From Plesiocystis pacifica SIR-1 (lineage in GTDB: Bacteria; Myxococcota_A; Polyangia; Nannocystales; Nannocystaceae), in assembly GCF_000170895.1 (NCBI RefSeq), contig NZ_ABCS01000106.1, positions 1 to 33,828 on the forward strand: a stretch of DNA of 33,828 nt, given 5' to 3'. Made by a program: the position numbers and the translations under genes. Under the pieces are notes generated by a model, which worked only from the letters and a program-made list of their open reading frames with translations, was not told the DNA's origin and did not search any database. The first letter of the stretch is position 1. Every line of letters starts with the position of its first letter. Positions 27,135 through 33,828 of this stretch are shown here, one piece after another.

Positions 27135-28715
27135 TCAGCGAGCAAATCGCGCGAAGAGCCAGCGCGCCGTCTCGACGCGCTCGCGCGCGCGCTTCGAAGC
27201 CCGGACTCGACCCTGGAGCGCCGTGCTCACTTGGCGCTGGCCGCCGCGCGCGCGCAGGCGAACCGTGACCGCGGGGATCAACGCGAGGCCGCGCACCTCA
27301 AAGCGAGCGTTTTGAAACTCTGGCCGACAGCGCAACGCTTGCTGCATGACGACCCGGGCGTCGGCCGCAGTTGTCTCCGGCAGCGCGATGTCGATCGCGC
27401 CGACGCGCATGGGGTGGTTCAAGGCGGCGCGCAGCGCCTCAGGCACGGGATCGAAGATCGCTACGGTCTCGGCCGTGCCGGCGCATGCATCGAGCAGCGC
27501 CAGCGTCCGCTGCTCGACGCCCCCGCCGAGCAGACGCCCCCGTTGCTGCGAGTAGCGCAGCTCAGCCACCCACACCGGCAACAAGAAGCGCTCGATCGTT
27601 TCGACGACCTCGTCCTCGCCGAATAGACCCAGGCGCTTGCGACCGCGGACAGACTCGGCCCACGCCTCGGCCCACGCGAAGTCCTCGATGACACAGATCG
27701 CCATCTCTTGCCGCGAGACCGCGGCGAGGTCACTCCAGCCCTCGAGCAATGTCGCGGCATGATCGGGGCTGCTGCCGGGAGGGATGAGCGGCGCGAGGGT
27801 CGTGTAGAGGTGGGAGAGGGGCTCCTCTGGTGCTCGCGGCAAGCGCTCTCGGCATCGGAGCCAACGCGCCAGGACCTGGGCCCCCTCGGCCTCACGCTCC
27901 ACGGCCAGGGCAAAGGCGCGGGCCTCAACGGGCGCGCTGACGCAGGCCCGGAGGCGCTCGGCGAGGCCTCGGAGGCTGACGATCAGCGCCTCGATGCCCT
28001 CGAGCTGGCTCGGAGAGTGCTGGCCTCGGGCGCAGTCATCGTAGTGGCGCGTGAGCGCTGCCAGGAGCTGCCAACGCTCCCGTCGCAGCCCAGCGAAGCG
28101 ATCGCCTTCGCTGCTCGTCAAGGGGCGCGAGGCCATCGCCTCGAGGTTGCTGCGTACGGCCCCCCAGCCGTCGGCTCCGCCGCGCTGTCCAGCCTCGACG
28201 ATGTTGATGAGGTGGATGAGCTCGTCGATCGGCGCGCCGAGCTCTTCGAGCTGGGCTTTGGCGACCTCGTCGACAGCGAAGCGCTGGACCTCGCTGTGGC
28301 CGAGGCGCCCGCTGAGCGCGACCAAGGCCTGCATCCGGCCGCTGTAGAGGCTCAACGGATGGGGGGCGCCTCCGGGAGCCCGCGAGAGCTCGGGGAGGAT
28401 CAACGGGGCCTGCAGCCACGGGCCCAGGCCCTCGTGGACTCGGGCCACATCACGGCGGAGCTCGGGGAAGATCCGCTGATTGAAGATGTAGCCGCGGCTC
28501 GCTCGATCGATCACCTCCACTGGTGAGTCCGCGTTCGAACCAACTCGTCCGCGGAGCCACGCATCGGTCTGATCCGCGCTCGTCTGGCGAGCTCGCGCCG
28601 CGTCGAAGGCGGTGAAGCCGTGGAGGCAAAACGCGCAGGTGTGGTGCCCGGCCTCGACGCTGGGCTGGGCGGCGTGGCAATAGGGACAGCGAAGCTCGGC
28701 GGTCTGCATCTGCAT
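27135..28715 (-). CDS. Zinc-ribbon protein of unknown function (526 aa)
   Basis: The N-terminus has two CxxC knuckles, C10-P-Y-C13 and C27-A-F-C30, forming a short zinc ribbon of the kind that binds nucleic acid or protein. The rest is unrecognised. Residues 45-375 are mostly helical, with many R, L and E, and the C-terminal 130 residues look alpha/beta with strands near 418-445 and 470-495, ending in a basic tail. There is no signal peptide, membrane segment or clear catalytic motif. It sits third in the cluster, 29 bp after the 330-aa zinc-motif gene and 60 bp before the SPFH gene, and it shares CxxC-type metal sites with its upstream neighbour. The ATG at 28715 is preceded by only a weak ribosome site; M3 (28709) is an alternative. 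Confidence 0.78.
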   Translation of the reverse strand: MQMQTAELRCPYCHAAQPSVEAGHHTCAFCLHGFTAFDAARARQTSADQTDAWLRGRVGSNADSPVEVIDRASRGYIFNQRIFPELRRDVARVHEGLGPWLQAPLILPELSRAPGGAPHPLSLYSGRMQALVALSGRLGHSEVQRFAVDEVAKAQLEELGAPIDELIHLINIVEAGQRGGADGWGAVRSNLEAMASRPLTSSEGDRFAGLRRERWQLLAALTRHYDDCARGQHSPSQLEGIEALIVSLRGLAERLRACVSAPVEARAFALAVEREAEGAQVLARWLRCRERLPRAPEEPLSHLYTTLAPLIPPGSSPDHAATLLEGWSDLAAVSRQEMAICVIEDFAWAEAWAESVRGRKRLGLFGEDEVVETIERFLLPVWVAELRYSQQRGRLLGGGVEQRTLALLDACAGTAETVAIFDPVPEALRAALNHPMRVGAIDIALPETTAADARVVMQQALRCRPEFQNARFEVRGLALIPAVTVRLRARGGQRQVSTALQGRVRASKRARERVETARWLFARFAR

Positions 28716-28744
28716 GGGGACTCACAGTCTCGGCGGGGGTGGGC

Positions 28745-29737
28745 TCAGGAGGCCCTCTCGCTCAGCGCCGTCACTCGGCGATTGAGCATCTCGAGCTCGC
28801 GCTGGAGCGCGGCGACGTGTCCCTGGAACTCGACGCGTAGCTCAGCGACACGGCGCTGCGCCTGGGCATCAGCGAGCGCGTTGATCGAGGAGCTGCAGGT
28901 CGTACACAAGACGACGGTCTGGGCGTCGAGGTCGACGCTGGCGAGGTCGTGCCCCGCTTGGCGCAGGACTTCGACGGTGTGGCCGTGGACCGTCGCCGAG
29001 ATCGAGTGATAGTGAAGGCCTGCCCCCGCGAACTCGCGGCGGCAGCTCCAACAGCTCCGCCGGGTCTGAAGGCGCTCGAGCCAGCCTTCGGCCGTCGCGC
29101 GGTGGGCCTGAGCGGGGGTCTGATACAGGGCGACCAGGGCACCGTTCATCACCTCGGCAGCGGATGCGGGATCGTGGCGCGCACGATCGAGGGCTTCGTG
29201 GAACCGCGCCAGCCCGTCGTGAAAGAATCCACGGAGGTCACCTCGATCGAGCGCCATTCCATCGGGGCGAAGACCGTAGGTCGACAGGGGCTGACCGCCG
29301 AACTCGTGAAAGGAGTGGGCGGCGCTGCGGTGCAGCTTCGCCCGTTGAAGGTGATCCGCCTCGTCGGTGACCGCCACCGTGGCCTCGGCGAGGCGACCCG
29401 AGACCTCGTGACGCAACAAGCTCGCGCTCATGTGATCGCTGCGCGAGCCGACCGCTTCGATCTGATCGAGCGCGCCCAAGGCCGTGTGTAGCGGGCTCAG
29501 CACCTGCGGCGAGCCTCCGCTGAGGAAGCGGTAGAGCAGGGCGTTGGCGTGAGCCTGACGGTGAAGCTCGACCTCCCCGGCTCGCTCTGCCCGCGCGGCG
29601 GCCCGCTCGAACAGCTCCGTGGCCGCGGCGAATTTGTGGTGGCCAAGGAGCACGCCCTGGCTAAAGGCGCGCTCGTAGTGTTCAGCGGGGGTCAACGCAA
29701 CGCCGACGCGATGCTGGAGCTTTTTGAGCAGGTTCAT
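28745..29737 (-). CDS. Helical protein with split CxxC zinc site and C-terminal coiled coil (330 aa)
   Basis: The ATG at 29737 is preferred over the longer open frame because it has a GAGG ribosome site and lies 17 bp after the DUF3892 stop. Residues about 15-225 are helical and resemble degenerate TPR-like pairs (for example H-K-F-A-A-A-T-E-L-F-E-R-A-A). C229-W-S-C232 and C278-T-T-C281 flank a small beta-rich segment with several histidines, together likely forming one zinc site. Residues about 285-326 form a coiled coil. No enzyme motif is visible. It is second in the cluster with DUF3892, zinc-ribbon and SPFH genes. An adaptor or oligomerising role is inferred. Confidence 0.8.
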   Translation of the reverse strand: MNLLKKLQHRVGVALTPAEHYERAFSQGVLLGHHKFAAATELFERAAARAERAGEVELHRQAHANALLYRFLSGGSPQVLSPLHTALGALDQIEAVGSRSDHMSASLLRHEVSGRLAEATVAVTDEADHLQRAKLHRSAAHSFHEFGGQPLSTYGLRPDGMALDRGDLRGFFHDGLARFHEALDRARHDPASAAEVMNGALVALYQTPAQAHRATAEGWLERLQTRRSCWSCRREFAGAGLHYHSISATVHGHTVEVLRQAGHDLASVDLDAQTVVLCTTCSSSINALADAQAQRRVAELRVEFQGHVAALQRELEMLNRRVTALSERAS

Positions 29738-29754
29738 TTCCGGCCCTCGAGCGC

Positions 29755-30024
29755 TCAGTACTCGGGGAGGTCCTCGAGGTTGTTGTCCTTGGACGAATCC
29801 GGTTGGCTGCGCAGATACCAGCCGCCGTTGGTGAGGTTGACGACCTCGACGCAGGGGCCGTTCGCCGTACGGACGCGATAGTGATGGGTCCCGCGTTCGA
29901 TGAACCGCTTGGCGTCGAGGCTGGAGTGCTCCCAAGCAGTCGAGCCTGAACCTCCGCTGAGGTGCGAGATGCTCGAGTTCGAGTTTCGTTTGATACGGGT
30001 GACGATGAGGGTGGAAGTCGGCAT
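29755..30024 (-). CDS. DUF3892-like small protein (89 aa)
   Basis: First gene of the four-gene minus-strand cluster. The short single-domain protein matches the DUF3892 pattern: an N-terminal strand with I-V-T-R-I, a G-G turn, a central helix with I-E-R-G-T-H-H-Y, a strand with V-E-V-V, and the ending Y-L-R-S...D-N-N-L-E-D-L-P. DUF3892 proteins have no established biochemical function that I know of; they are often found in accessory regions. The ATG at 30024 has no clear ribosome site, and a 17-bp dyad lies 8 bp upstream of it, so expression may be controlled there. The stop is 17 bp before the next gene's start. Confidence 0.85.
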   Translation of the reverse strand: MPTSTLIVTRIKRNSNSSISHLSGGSGSTAWEHSSLDAKRFIERGTHHYRVRTANGPCVEVVNLTNGGWYLRSQPDSSKDNNLEDLPEY

Positions 30025-30032
30025 CGTCGCTA

Positions 30033-30049
30033 CAGTGAAGCGCTCACTG
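30033..30049. promoter_or_regulatory. 17-bp dyad just upstream of the DUF3892 cluster
   Basis: CAGTGA-AGCGC-TCACTG, with perfect 6-bp arms and a 5-bp spacer. It sits 8 bp before the first start codon (30024, minus strand), where a ribosome site would be. It could be a repressor operator or an RNA hairpin that hides the start. No other operator-like dyad was noticed in the 167-bp gap up to 30191. Confidence 0.4.
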
Positions 30050-30191
30050 GTGTGGATCAGATCGAGTGGTGCCCCACTTTGTGAGCTTGCGCTTTTCCAT
30101 CTCTTTCCCGTGGGCGCTCATCGACGAGAGTCCGCATGAAGACCAACAGCTGAGAGCGACTCGCCGCGCACGGCTAGCGACTGTCCGCCCC

Positions 30192-31871
30192 TCACTCGGA
30201 CGGAGCGCTGGCGAGCCCCCGGGCCCGCTCGCGCAGCTTGAACTTCTGGATCTTCCCCGTGGACGTCTTGGGCAGCTCGCCGAACACGACGTGGCGGGGG
30301 CACTTGAAGTGGGCGAGCTGCTCCCGGCTCCAGGCGATGACCTCTTCGGCGCTCAGCTCCTGGCCCGCGCGGAGCTCGACGAAGGCGCAGGGCGTCTCCC
30401 CCCACTTCCCGTGGGGCATGGCCACGACCGCGGCCGCGGCGATGGCCGGGTGCTTGTAGAGGGCGTCCTCGACCTCGATGGACGAGATGTTCTCGCCGCC
30501 CGAGATGATGATGTCCTTGGAGCGGTCCTTGAGCTGCACGTAGCCGTCGGGGTGCATGACCCCGAGATCCCCGGTGTGGAACCAGCCCTGGGCGAAGGCC
30601 CGCTGGGTCGCGGCGGGGTTCTTGAGGTAGCCCTTCATGATCACGTTGCCGCGCATCATGACCTCGCCCAGGGTCTCGCCGTCGGCGGCGACCTCGGTCA
30701 TGGTCTCGGGGTCCATGACCGTGAGCTGCTCGAGGGCCTGGTAGCGCACGCCCTGGCGCGCCTTCATGGCCGCCCGCGGGCCCGGGTCGAGGGCGTCCCA
30801 GCTCGCCTTCCAGTCGTTGACCACGGCCGGCCCGTAGCTCTCGGTCAGGCCGTAGAGGTGGGTGACGTTGAAGCCGCCCGCGGCCATGGTCGCGAGCACC
30901 GCCTCGGGCGGCGGGGCCCCGGCGGTGAAGAACTCGACGACGCGATCGAGGGGCCGCTTGATCGCGTCCGCGGCCCCGCTGATCACGGCCATGACGATGG
31001 GCGCGCCGCACATGTGGGTCACCTCGTGGTCGGCGACCGCGTCCCAGATGGCCGCGTCCCGGACCGCGCGCAGGCACACGTGGGTCCCGGCCACGATCGC
31101 GAGGGACCAGGGGAAGCACCAGCCGTTGCAGTGGAACATCGGCAAGGTCCACAGGTAGACGGGGTGCTTGGTCATGCCCGTGGTCACGACGTTGCCCGTG
31201 GCCAGGAGGTAGGCGCCGCGGTGGTGGAAGACCACGCCCTTGGGGTCGCCGGTGGTGCCCGAGGTGTAGTTGAGGGCGATGGCGTCCCACTCGTCGAGGG
31301 GCCGGACCCAGTCGAAGGCGGGATCGCCCTCGGCGAGCAGCTCGGCGAACTCGAGCTCGCCGAAGGGGTCGGGCGCGCCCTCGATCGCCGCGTAGTCGAC
31401 GGTCGGGTCGACGTAGTCGATGACCAGCGGGCGCGGACCCTCCATGAGCGCGAGGGCCTCGCGGACCACGGTCGCCAGCTCGCGCTCGACGAGGATCGCC
31501 TTGGCCTCGCCGTGGTCGAGGCTAAAGGCGATGATGCGCGCGTCCAGGCGGACGTTGAGGCAGTTGAGCACGGCCCCGGCCATGGGCACGCCGAAGTGGG
31601 CGAGCAGCATGGGCGGCGTGTTGAGCAGCATGGCCGCGACCGTGTCCCCGCGACCGATCCCCCGGGCGGCGAGGGCCGAGGCCAGGCGCCGGGCGTCGGC
31701 GTAGTATTCGGCGTAGGTCCAGCGCTGCTTGGCGCGCGCGCCCGCGTGGAGGATCGCCGGATGCTCGGGGAAGGTCTCGGCCGTGCGCGCGAGGAAGTTC
31801 AGCGGCGTCAGCGGCTGATGGTTCGCAGGGTTCTTGTCGAGATCGCGTTCGTAGATGCTCGGCGCGCTCAC
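30192..31871 (-). CDS. AMP-dependent acyl-CoA synthetase, short/medium-chain type (559 aa)
   Basis: It activates a carboxylic acid to acyl-AMP and then acyl-CoA. All adenylate-forming motifs are present: Y202-T-S-G-T-T-G-D-P-K-G, Y340-G-L-T-E-S, F431-H-T-G-D-L-G, D449-R-S-K-D, and the catalytic lysine K540 in T-S-T-G-K-I-Q-K. The N-terminus with N-H-Q-P-L-T-P-L-N-F resembles the plant ACN1/AAE and bacterial butyrate- or methylmercaptopropionate-type CoA ligases, so a short- or medium-chain acid is likely, but the exact substrate is unknown. The start is a GTG at 31871 (S-A-P-S-I-Y follows); the upstream open frame is not coding-like and no ribosome site is obvious. It stands alone, divergent from the gene at 32136 across a structured 264-bp region. 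Confidence 0.92.
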   Translation of the reverse strand: MSAPSIYERDLDKNPANHQPLTPLNFLARTAETFPEHPAILHAGARAKQRWTYAEYYADARRLASALAARGIGRGDTVAAMLLNTPPMLLAHFGVPMAGAVLNCLNVRLDARIIAFSLDHGEAKAILVERELATVVREALALMEGPRPLVIDYVDPTVDYAAIEGAPDPFGELEFAELLAEGDPAFDWVRPLDEWDAIALNYTSGTTGDPKGVVFHHRGAYLLATGNVVTTGMTKHPVYLWTLPMFHCNGWCFPWSLAIVAGTHVCLRAVRDAAIWDAVADHEVTHMCGAPIVMAVISGAADAIKRPLDRVVEFFTAGAPPPEAVLATMAAGGFNVTHLYGLTESYGPAVVNDWKASWDALDPGPRAAMKARQGVRYQALEQLTVMDPETMTEVAADGETLGEVMMRGNVIMKGYLKNPAATQRAFAQGWFHTGDLGVMHPDGYVQLKDRSKDIIISGGENISSIEVEDALYKHPAIAAAAVVAMPHGKWGETPCAFVELRAGQELSAEEVIAWSREQLAHFKCPRHVVFGELPKTSTGKIQKFKLRERARGLASAPSE

Positions 31872-31910
31872 GGCCGCATGGTACCCGCGGCAGGCCCTCG
31901 CAGTCGCTGA

Positions 31911-31952
31911 GTCGTGGACGTGGGGCAGGGAGGGCGTGGCGTCGTCCACGAC
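31911..31952. promoter_or_regulatory. Inverted repeat upstream of the acyl-CoA synthetase
   Basis: Perfect 10-bp arms GTCGTGGACG (31911-31920) and CGTCCACGAC (31943-31952) separated by 22 bp. It lies 40-81 bp upstream of the synthetase start, within the divergent promoter region, immediately next to an AT-rich CTAAAATAGAT patch. It may be an operator pair or a leader hairpin. Confidence 0.4.
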
Positions 31953-31992
31953 GGCTAAAATAGATAGAGGGGCGGACAGGACTCGTTCTGGC

Positions 31993-32020
31993 CGACCCCC
32001 TGAGGCTCTCTGGGGGGTCG
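31993..32020. promoter_or_regulatory. Hairpin upstream of the 169-aa gene
   Basis: Perfect 8-bp arms CGACCCCC (31993-32000) and GGGGGTCG (32013-32020) with a 12-nt loop, followed by a smaller CGGGC/GCCCG stem at 32033-32049. Both fall in the likely leader of the plus-strand gene at 32136. No riboswitch class is recognised. Confidence 0.35.
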
Positions 32021-32135
32021 AAGCCGCTCGCACGGGCGGCGAAAGCCCGAGTGAGCGCCCGCTTACAGGAGGCGAGCCCACCGCACGCGCGCAGCCGAGG
32101 AGCCGATGGTCGTCGTGCTAGCATGATTTCCCGCG

Positions 32136-32645
32136 ATGGATGGGCCGACACAGCCGCCTCACACCGTCGAGCTCGAGACCCTCATCGAGCGTCCCAGCGT
32201 GCGCATGTGCCAGTGGCGGAGCGTCGTCGTGCAGGCGTGGTCGGGGGAGCCGCTGCCCAACGACCAAGAGCTCGTGCGCGAGGTGTTCGAGTCGATCATC
32301 GCCGCGAGCCCCGATGGCTTTCACAACCTCGGCCTGATCCGGCTCGCGCAGCTGCCCGGCTCGCCCGCGGCGGACGTCCGCGCGCGCTCGCGCTGGCAGA
32401 TGGCCCGGCTCGACCCCCACACCCACGCGAGCGCGCTGGTCATCGACGTGCCCTCGCCCTGGGGCCGAAGCGTGCGCGCGTTCATGCGCGCGCTCATGCT
32501 GCTCAACAAGATCCAGACGCCGACTCGGATCTACGCCGAGACCGAGCCGGCGCTGAGCTGGATCTACGCCGAGGGCAAGCCCGACGCGGCGATGCTCGCG
32601 GAGCGCGACGCCTTCCTCGCGGCCTTGCACGAGTGGTGGGTCTGA
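32136..32645 (+). CDS. Small cytosolic alpha/beta protein, possibly STAS-like (169 aa)
   Basis: Not firmly recognised. The middle has a strand-helix-strand order: S-A-L-V-I-D-V-P, then a helix R-S-V-R-A-F-M-R-A-L-M-L-L-N-K, then T-R-I-Y-A-E-T-E-P-A-L-S-W-I-Y. The last stretch, with a strand followed by an A-L-x-W-I helix, recalls STAS-like or SpoIIAA-like proteins common in myxobacteria; this is a weak resemblance. There is no signal peptide or membrane span. The ATG at 32136 lacks a strong ribosome site. The stop at 32645 is 40 bp before the next start on the same strand, so the two genes may share an mRNA. Confidence 0.72.
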   Translation: MDGPTQPPHTVELETLIERPSVRMCQWRSVVVQAWSGEPLPNDQELVREVFESIIAASPDGFHNLGLIRLAQLPGSPAADVRARSRWQMARLDPHTHASALVIDVPSPWGRSVRAFMRALMLLNKIQTPTRIYAETEPALSWIYAEGKPDAAMLAERDAFLAALHEWWV

Positions 32646-32685
32646 GCCGAACGGTCAGCCGTCCCAGCTGTGGTAGGAGTGAGCC

Positions 32686-33828
32686 GTGCCAGGTCCGAGC
32701 GCGGGGGTGCGCATCCCCATCGACGCCCCCGCCTGGATTCGAGCTTGGCCCCCTGGCCTCCAACCGGCGGCGGTGGCCGTGCGCCCCGAGGGCCTCGACC
32801 TCGACTACGCCATGCCTTCGGGGCACCGCGCCAGCGCCCGGCTCAGCCTCACCCATGGCAAGGTCCACGTGCGCCGCGTCCACATCGAGCCGCCCCTCGA
32901 AGACGCCGAGCGAGGCCGCCGCCTGAGCCACCGCCTGGGCCGGGCCATCCGTCGCCAGCTCGAGCGCGGGCGCGAGGCCGAAGCCGCCGCGCGCTGGCTG
33001 TCCGAGCAGGTCCAGCGCTGCGCCGAGCTGCCCCCAGCCTTCGCCGCCTGCGCCCGAGCGAGCGGGTCCGGACAGCGCGTGGAGGCCGAAAACGCCGCGG
33101 CAGCGCTCCGTGTCCTCGACGCGCGCACGCCTGACGACGCGGGGGGATCCGGGCATCTGCGCCTGGCCTGCGGCGACCTCGAGGGCGCCCTCGAGGCCTG
33201 GGCGCGCCTCGACGCAACGGCGGCCGAGGACGCAGCAGGCGAGGACTTCGGCCGATTGTTCGAGCGCATGCTCGCCGCGGGCGCGCGCGGGATGGAGGCC
33301 CAGGCGTGGTCCCTCGGCGCCGAGCTGCTCGAGCGCGCCACGGATCTGAGCCAGCTGCGCGAGGCCGGGCGGCTGTTCGCCCTCATCGGTCAGCACCAGC
33401 GCGCCAACGAAGTCTTCGCGCGGGTCTTCGCCCGCACCGGGATCTGGCGCGACCTGCAGCTCGCCATGCTCGCGACCGAGGCCGCGGGCGACCCGGGGCC
33501 CCTCGTCGCCGCGCTCGAGGGTCAGCCCGAGCTCGACCGACGCCTGCCCCCGACACGCCGCGTCGCCCTGGCCCTGGCCCTGCGCGACGCGGGGGCCTTC
33601 GCCCTGGCCCGCGAGCGCCTCCAGGCCCTGCTCGACGACCCCGCCCTCGCGCCCGAGCTCGCCCGCGAGTGCGCCGAGAGCCTCGCCCACCTGGCGCTGT
33701 GGCGCCTCGACCTCGACGAGGCCTGGAGTCGAGCGACAGCCTGCGTCGAGCGCCACGGCGAGGGGGCGCGGAGCTCGATGATCCTCGGCGCGGCCGCCCT
33801 GGCCTCGAGCGACGTCGAGTCGGCCGTC
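32686..33828 (+). CDS. Helical-repeat protein, cut by the right edge (381 codons visible)
   Basis: The frame opens with GTG at 32686, has TAGGAG about 6 nt upstream, and stays open to the last base with no stop, so the C-terminus is missing. The first 65 residues look beta-rich (for example V-A-V-R-P-E-G-L-D-L and K-V-H-V-R-R-V-H-I). From about residue 70 on the chain is A/L/R/E-rich and helical, with TPR-like helix pairs such as G-D-L-E-G-A-L-E-A-W-A-R-L and Q-H-Q-R-A-N-E-V-F-A-R-V-F-A. No catalytic motif is visible. It may be co-transcribed with the 169-aa gene. A protein-interaction role is inferred. Confidence 0.75.
   Translation, partial: MPGPSAGVRIPIDAPAWIRAWPPGLQPAAVAVRPEGLDLDYAMPSGHRASARLSLTHGKVHVRRVHIEPPLEDAERGRRLSHRLGRAIRRQLERGREAEAAARWLSEQVQRCAELPPAFAACARASGSGQRVEAENAAAALRVLDARTPDDAGGSGHLRLACGDLEGALEAWARLDATAAEDAAGEDFGRLFERMLAAGARGMEAQAWSLGAELLERATDLSQLREAGRLFALIGQHQRANEVFARVFARTGIWRDLQLAMLATEAAGDPGPLVAALEGQPELDRRLPPTRRVALALALRDAGAFALARERLQALLDDPALAPELARECAESLAHLALWRLDLDEAWSRATACVERHGEGARSSMILGAAALASSDVESAV

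Noticed and set aside
30050..30090. Possible sigma-54 promoter (GGGGCACCAC on the minus strand) before the DUF3892 cluster
   Set aside because: The required GC element about 10 bp downstream of the GG is missing.

Overview
High-GC DNA (coding regions roughly 70% G+C) from a Gram-negative bacterium. Lipoproteins with acidic linkers, giant HEAT/WD40 scaffolds, a Rieske/cytochrome b complex and many GTG starts suggest a myxobacterium, most likely near the Nannocystineae (Plesiocystis, Enhygromyxa, Nannocystis). This placement is inference from gene style; there is no rRNA or marker gene here. No tRNA, rRNA, CRISPR, insertion sequence, integrase or phage gene was seen.

Layout. (1) 208-11707, minus strand: a three-gene operon read right to left, encoding an alpha-solenoid protein (933 aa), a giant WD40-HEAT protein (2242 aa) and a winged-helix/degenerate SWIM/WGR protein (632 aa). 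It recalls the E. coli molR/yehI-yehQ gene group but matches no described system I can name. (2) 12063-14827, minus strand: a menaquinol-cytochrome c reductase-like module, with a Tat-type Rieske protein overlapping a cytochrome b that carries two C-terminal haem-c domains, then a terminator and a small exported monohaem protein. (3) 15015-18055: a serine beta-lactamase-fold lipoprotein (+) convergent with an unknown lipoprotein (-) that carries a 9-bp tandem repeat. (4) 18056-20128: an AT-rich divergent control region and a cytochrome P450 with a large insertion. (5) 20142-22700: divergent lipoproteins, one TPR-rich and one propeller-like. (6) 22822-25853: an M16 metalloprotease pair, one active subunit and one lipoprotein partner without the zinc motif. 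(7) 25941-30024, minus strand: a four-gene cluster, DUF3892 protein, zinc-motif/coiled-coil protein, zinc-ribbon protein and SPFH-SHOCT protein. (8) 30192-31871, minus strand: an acyl-CoA synthetase. (9) 32136 to the right edge, plus strand: a small unknown protein and a helical-repeat protein cut by the window end.

How they may work together. The bc-type genes form one respiratory unit, with the two haem-c domains probably replacing cytochrome c1. The M16 pair is probably an obligate heterodimer outside the inner membrane. Two clusters are the best candidates for undescribed systems: WGR/HEAT/WD40 (208-11707) and DUF3892/Zn/Zn/SPFH-SHOCT (25941-30024). Both are made of binding and scaffold modules without a recognisable enzyme, so a partner may lie elsewhere; the first could continue past the left edge.
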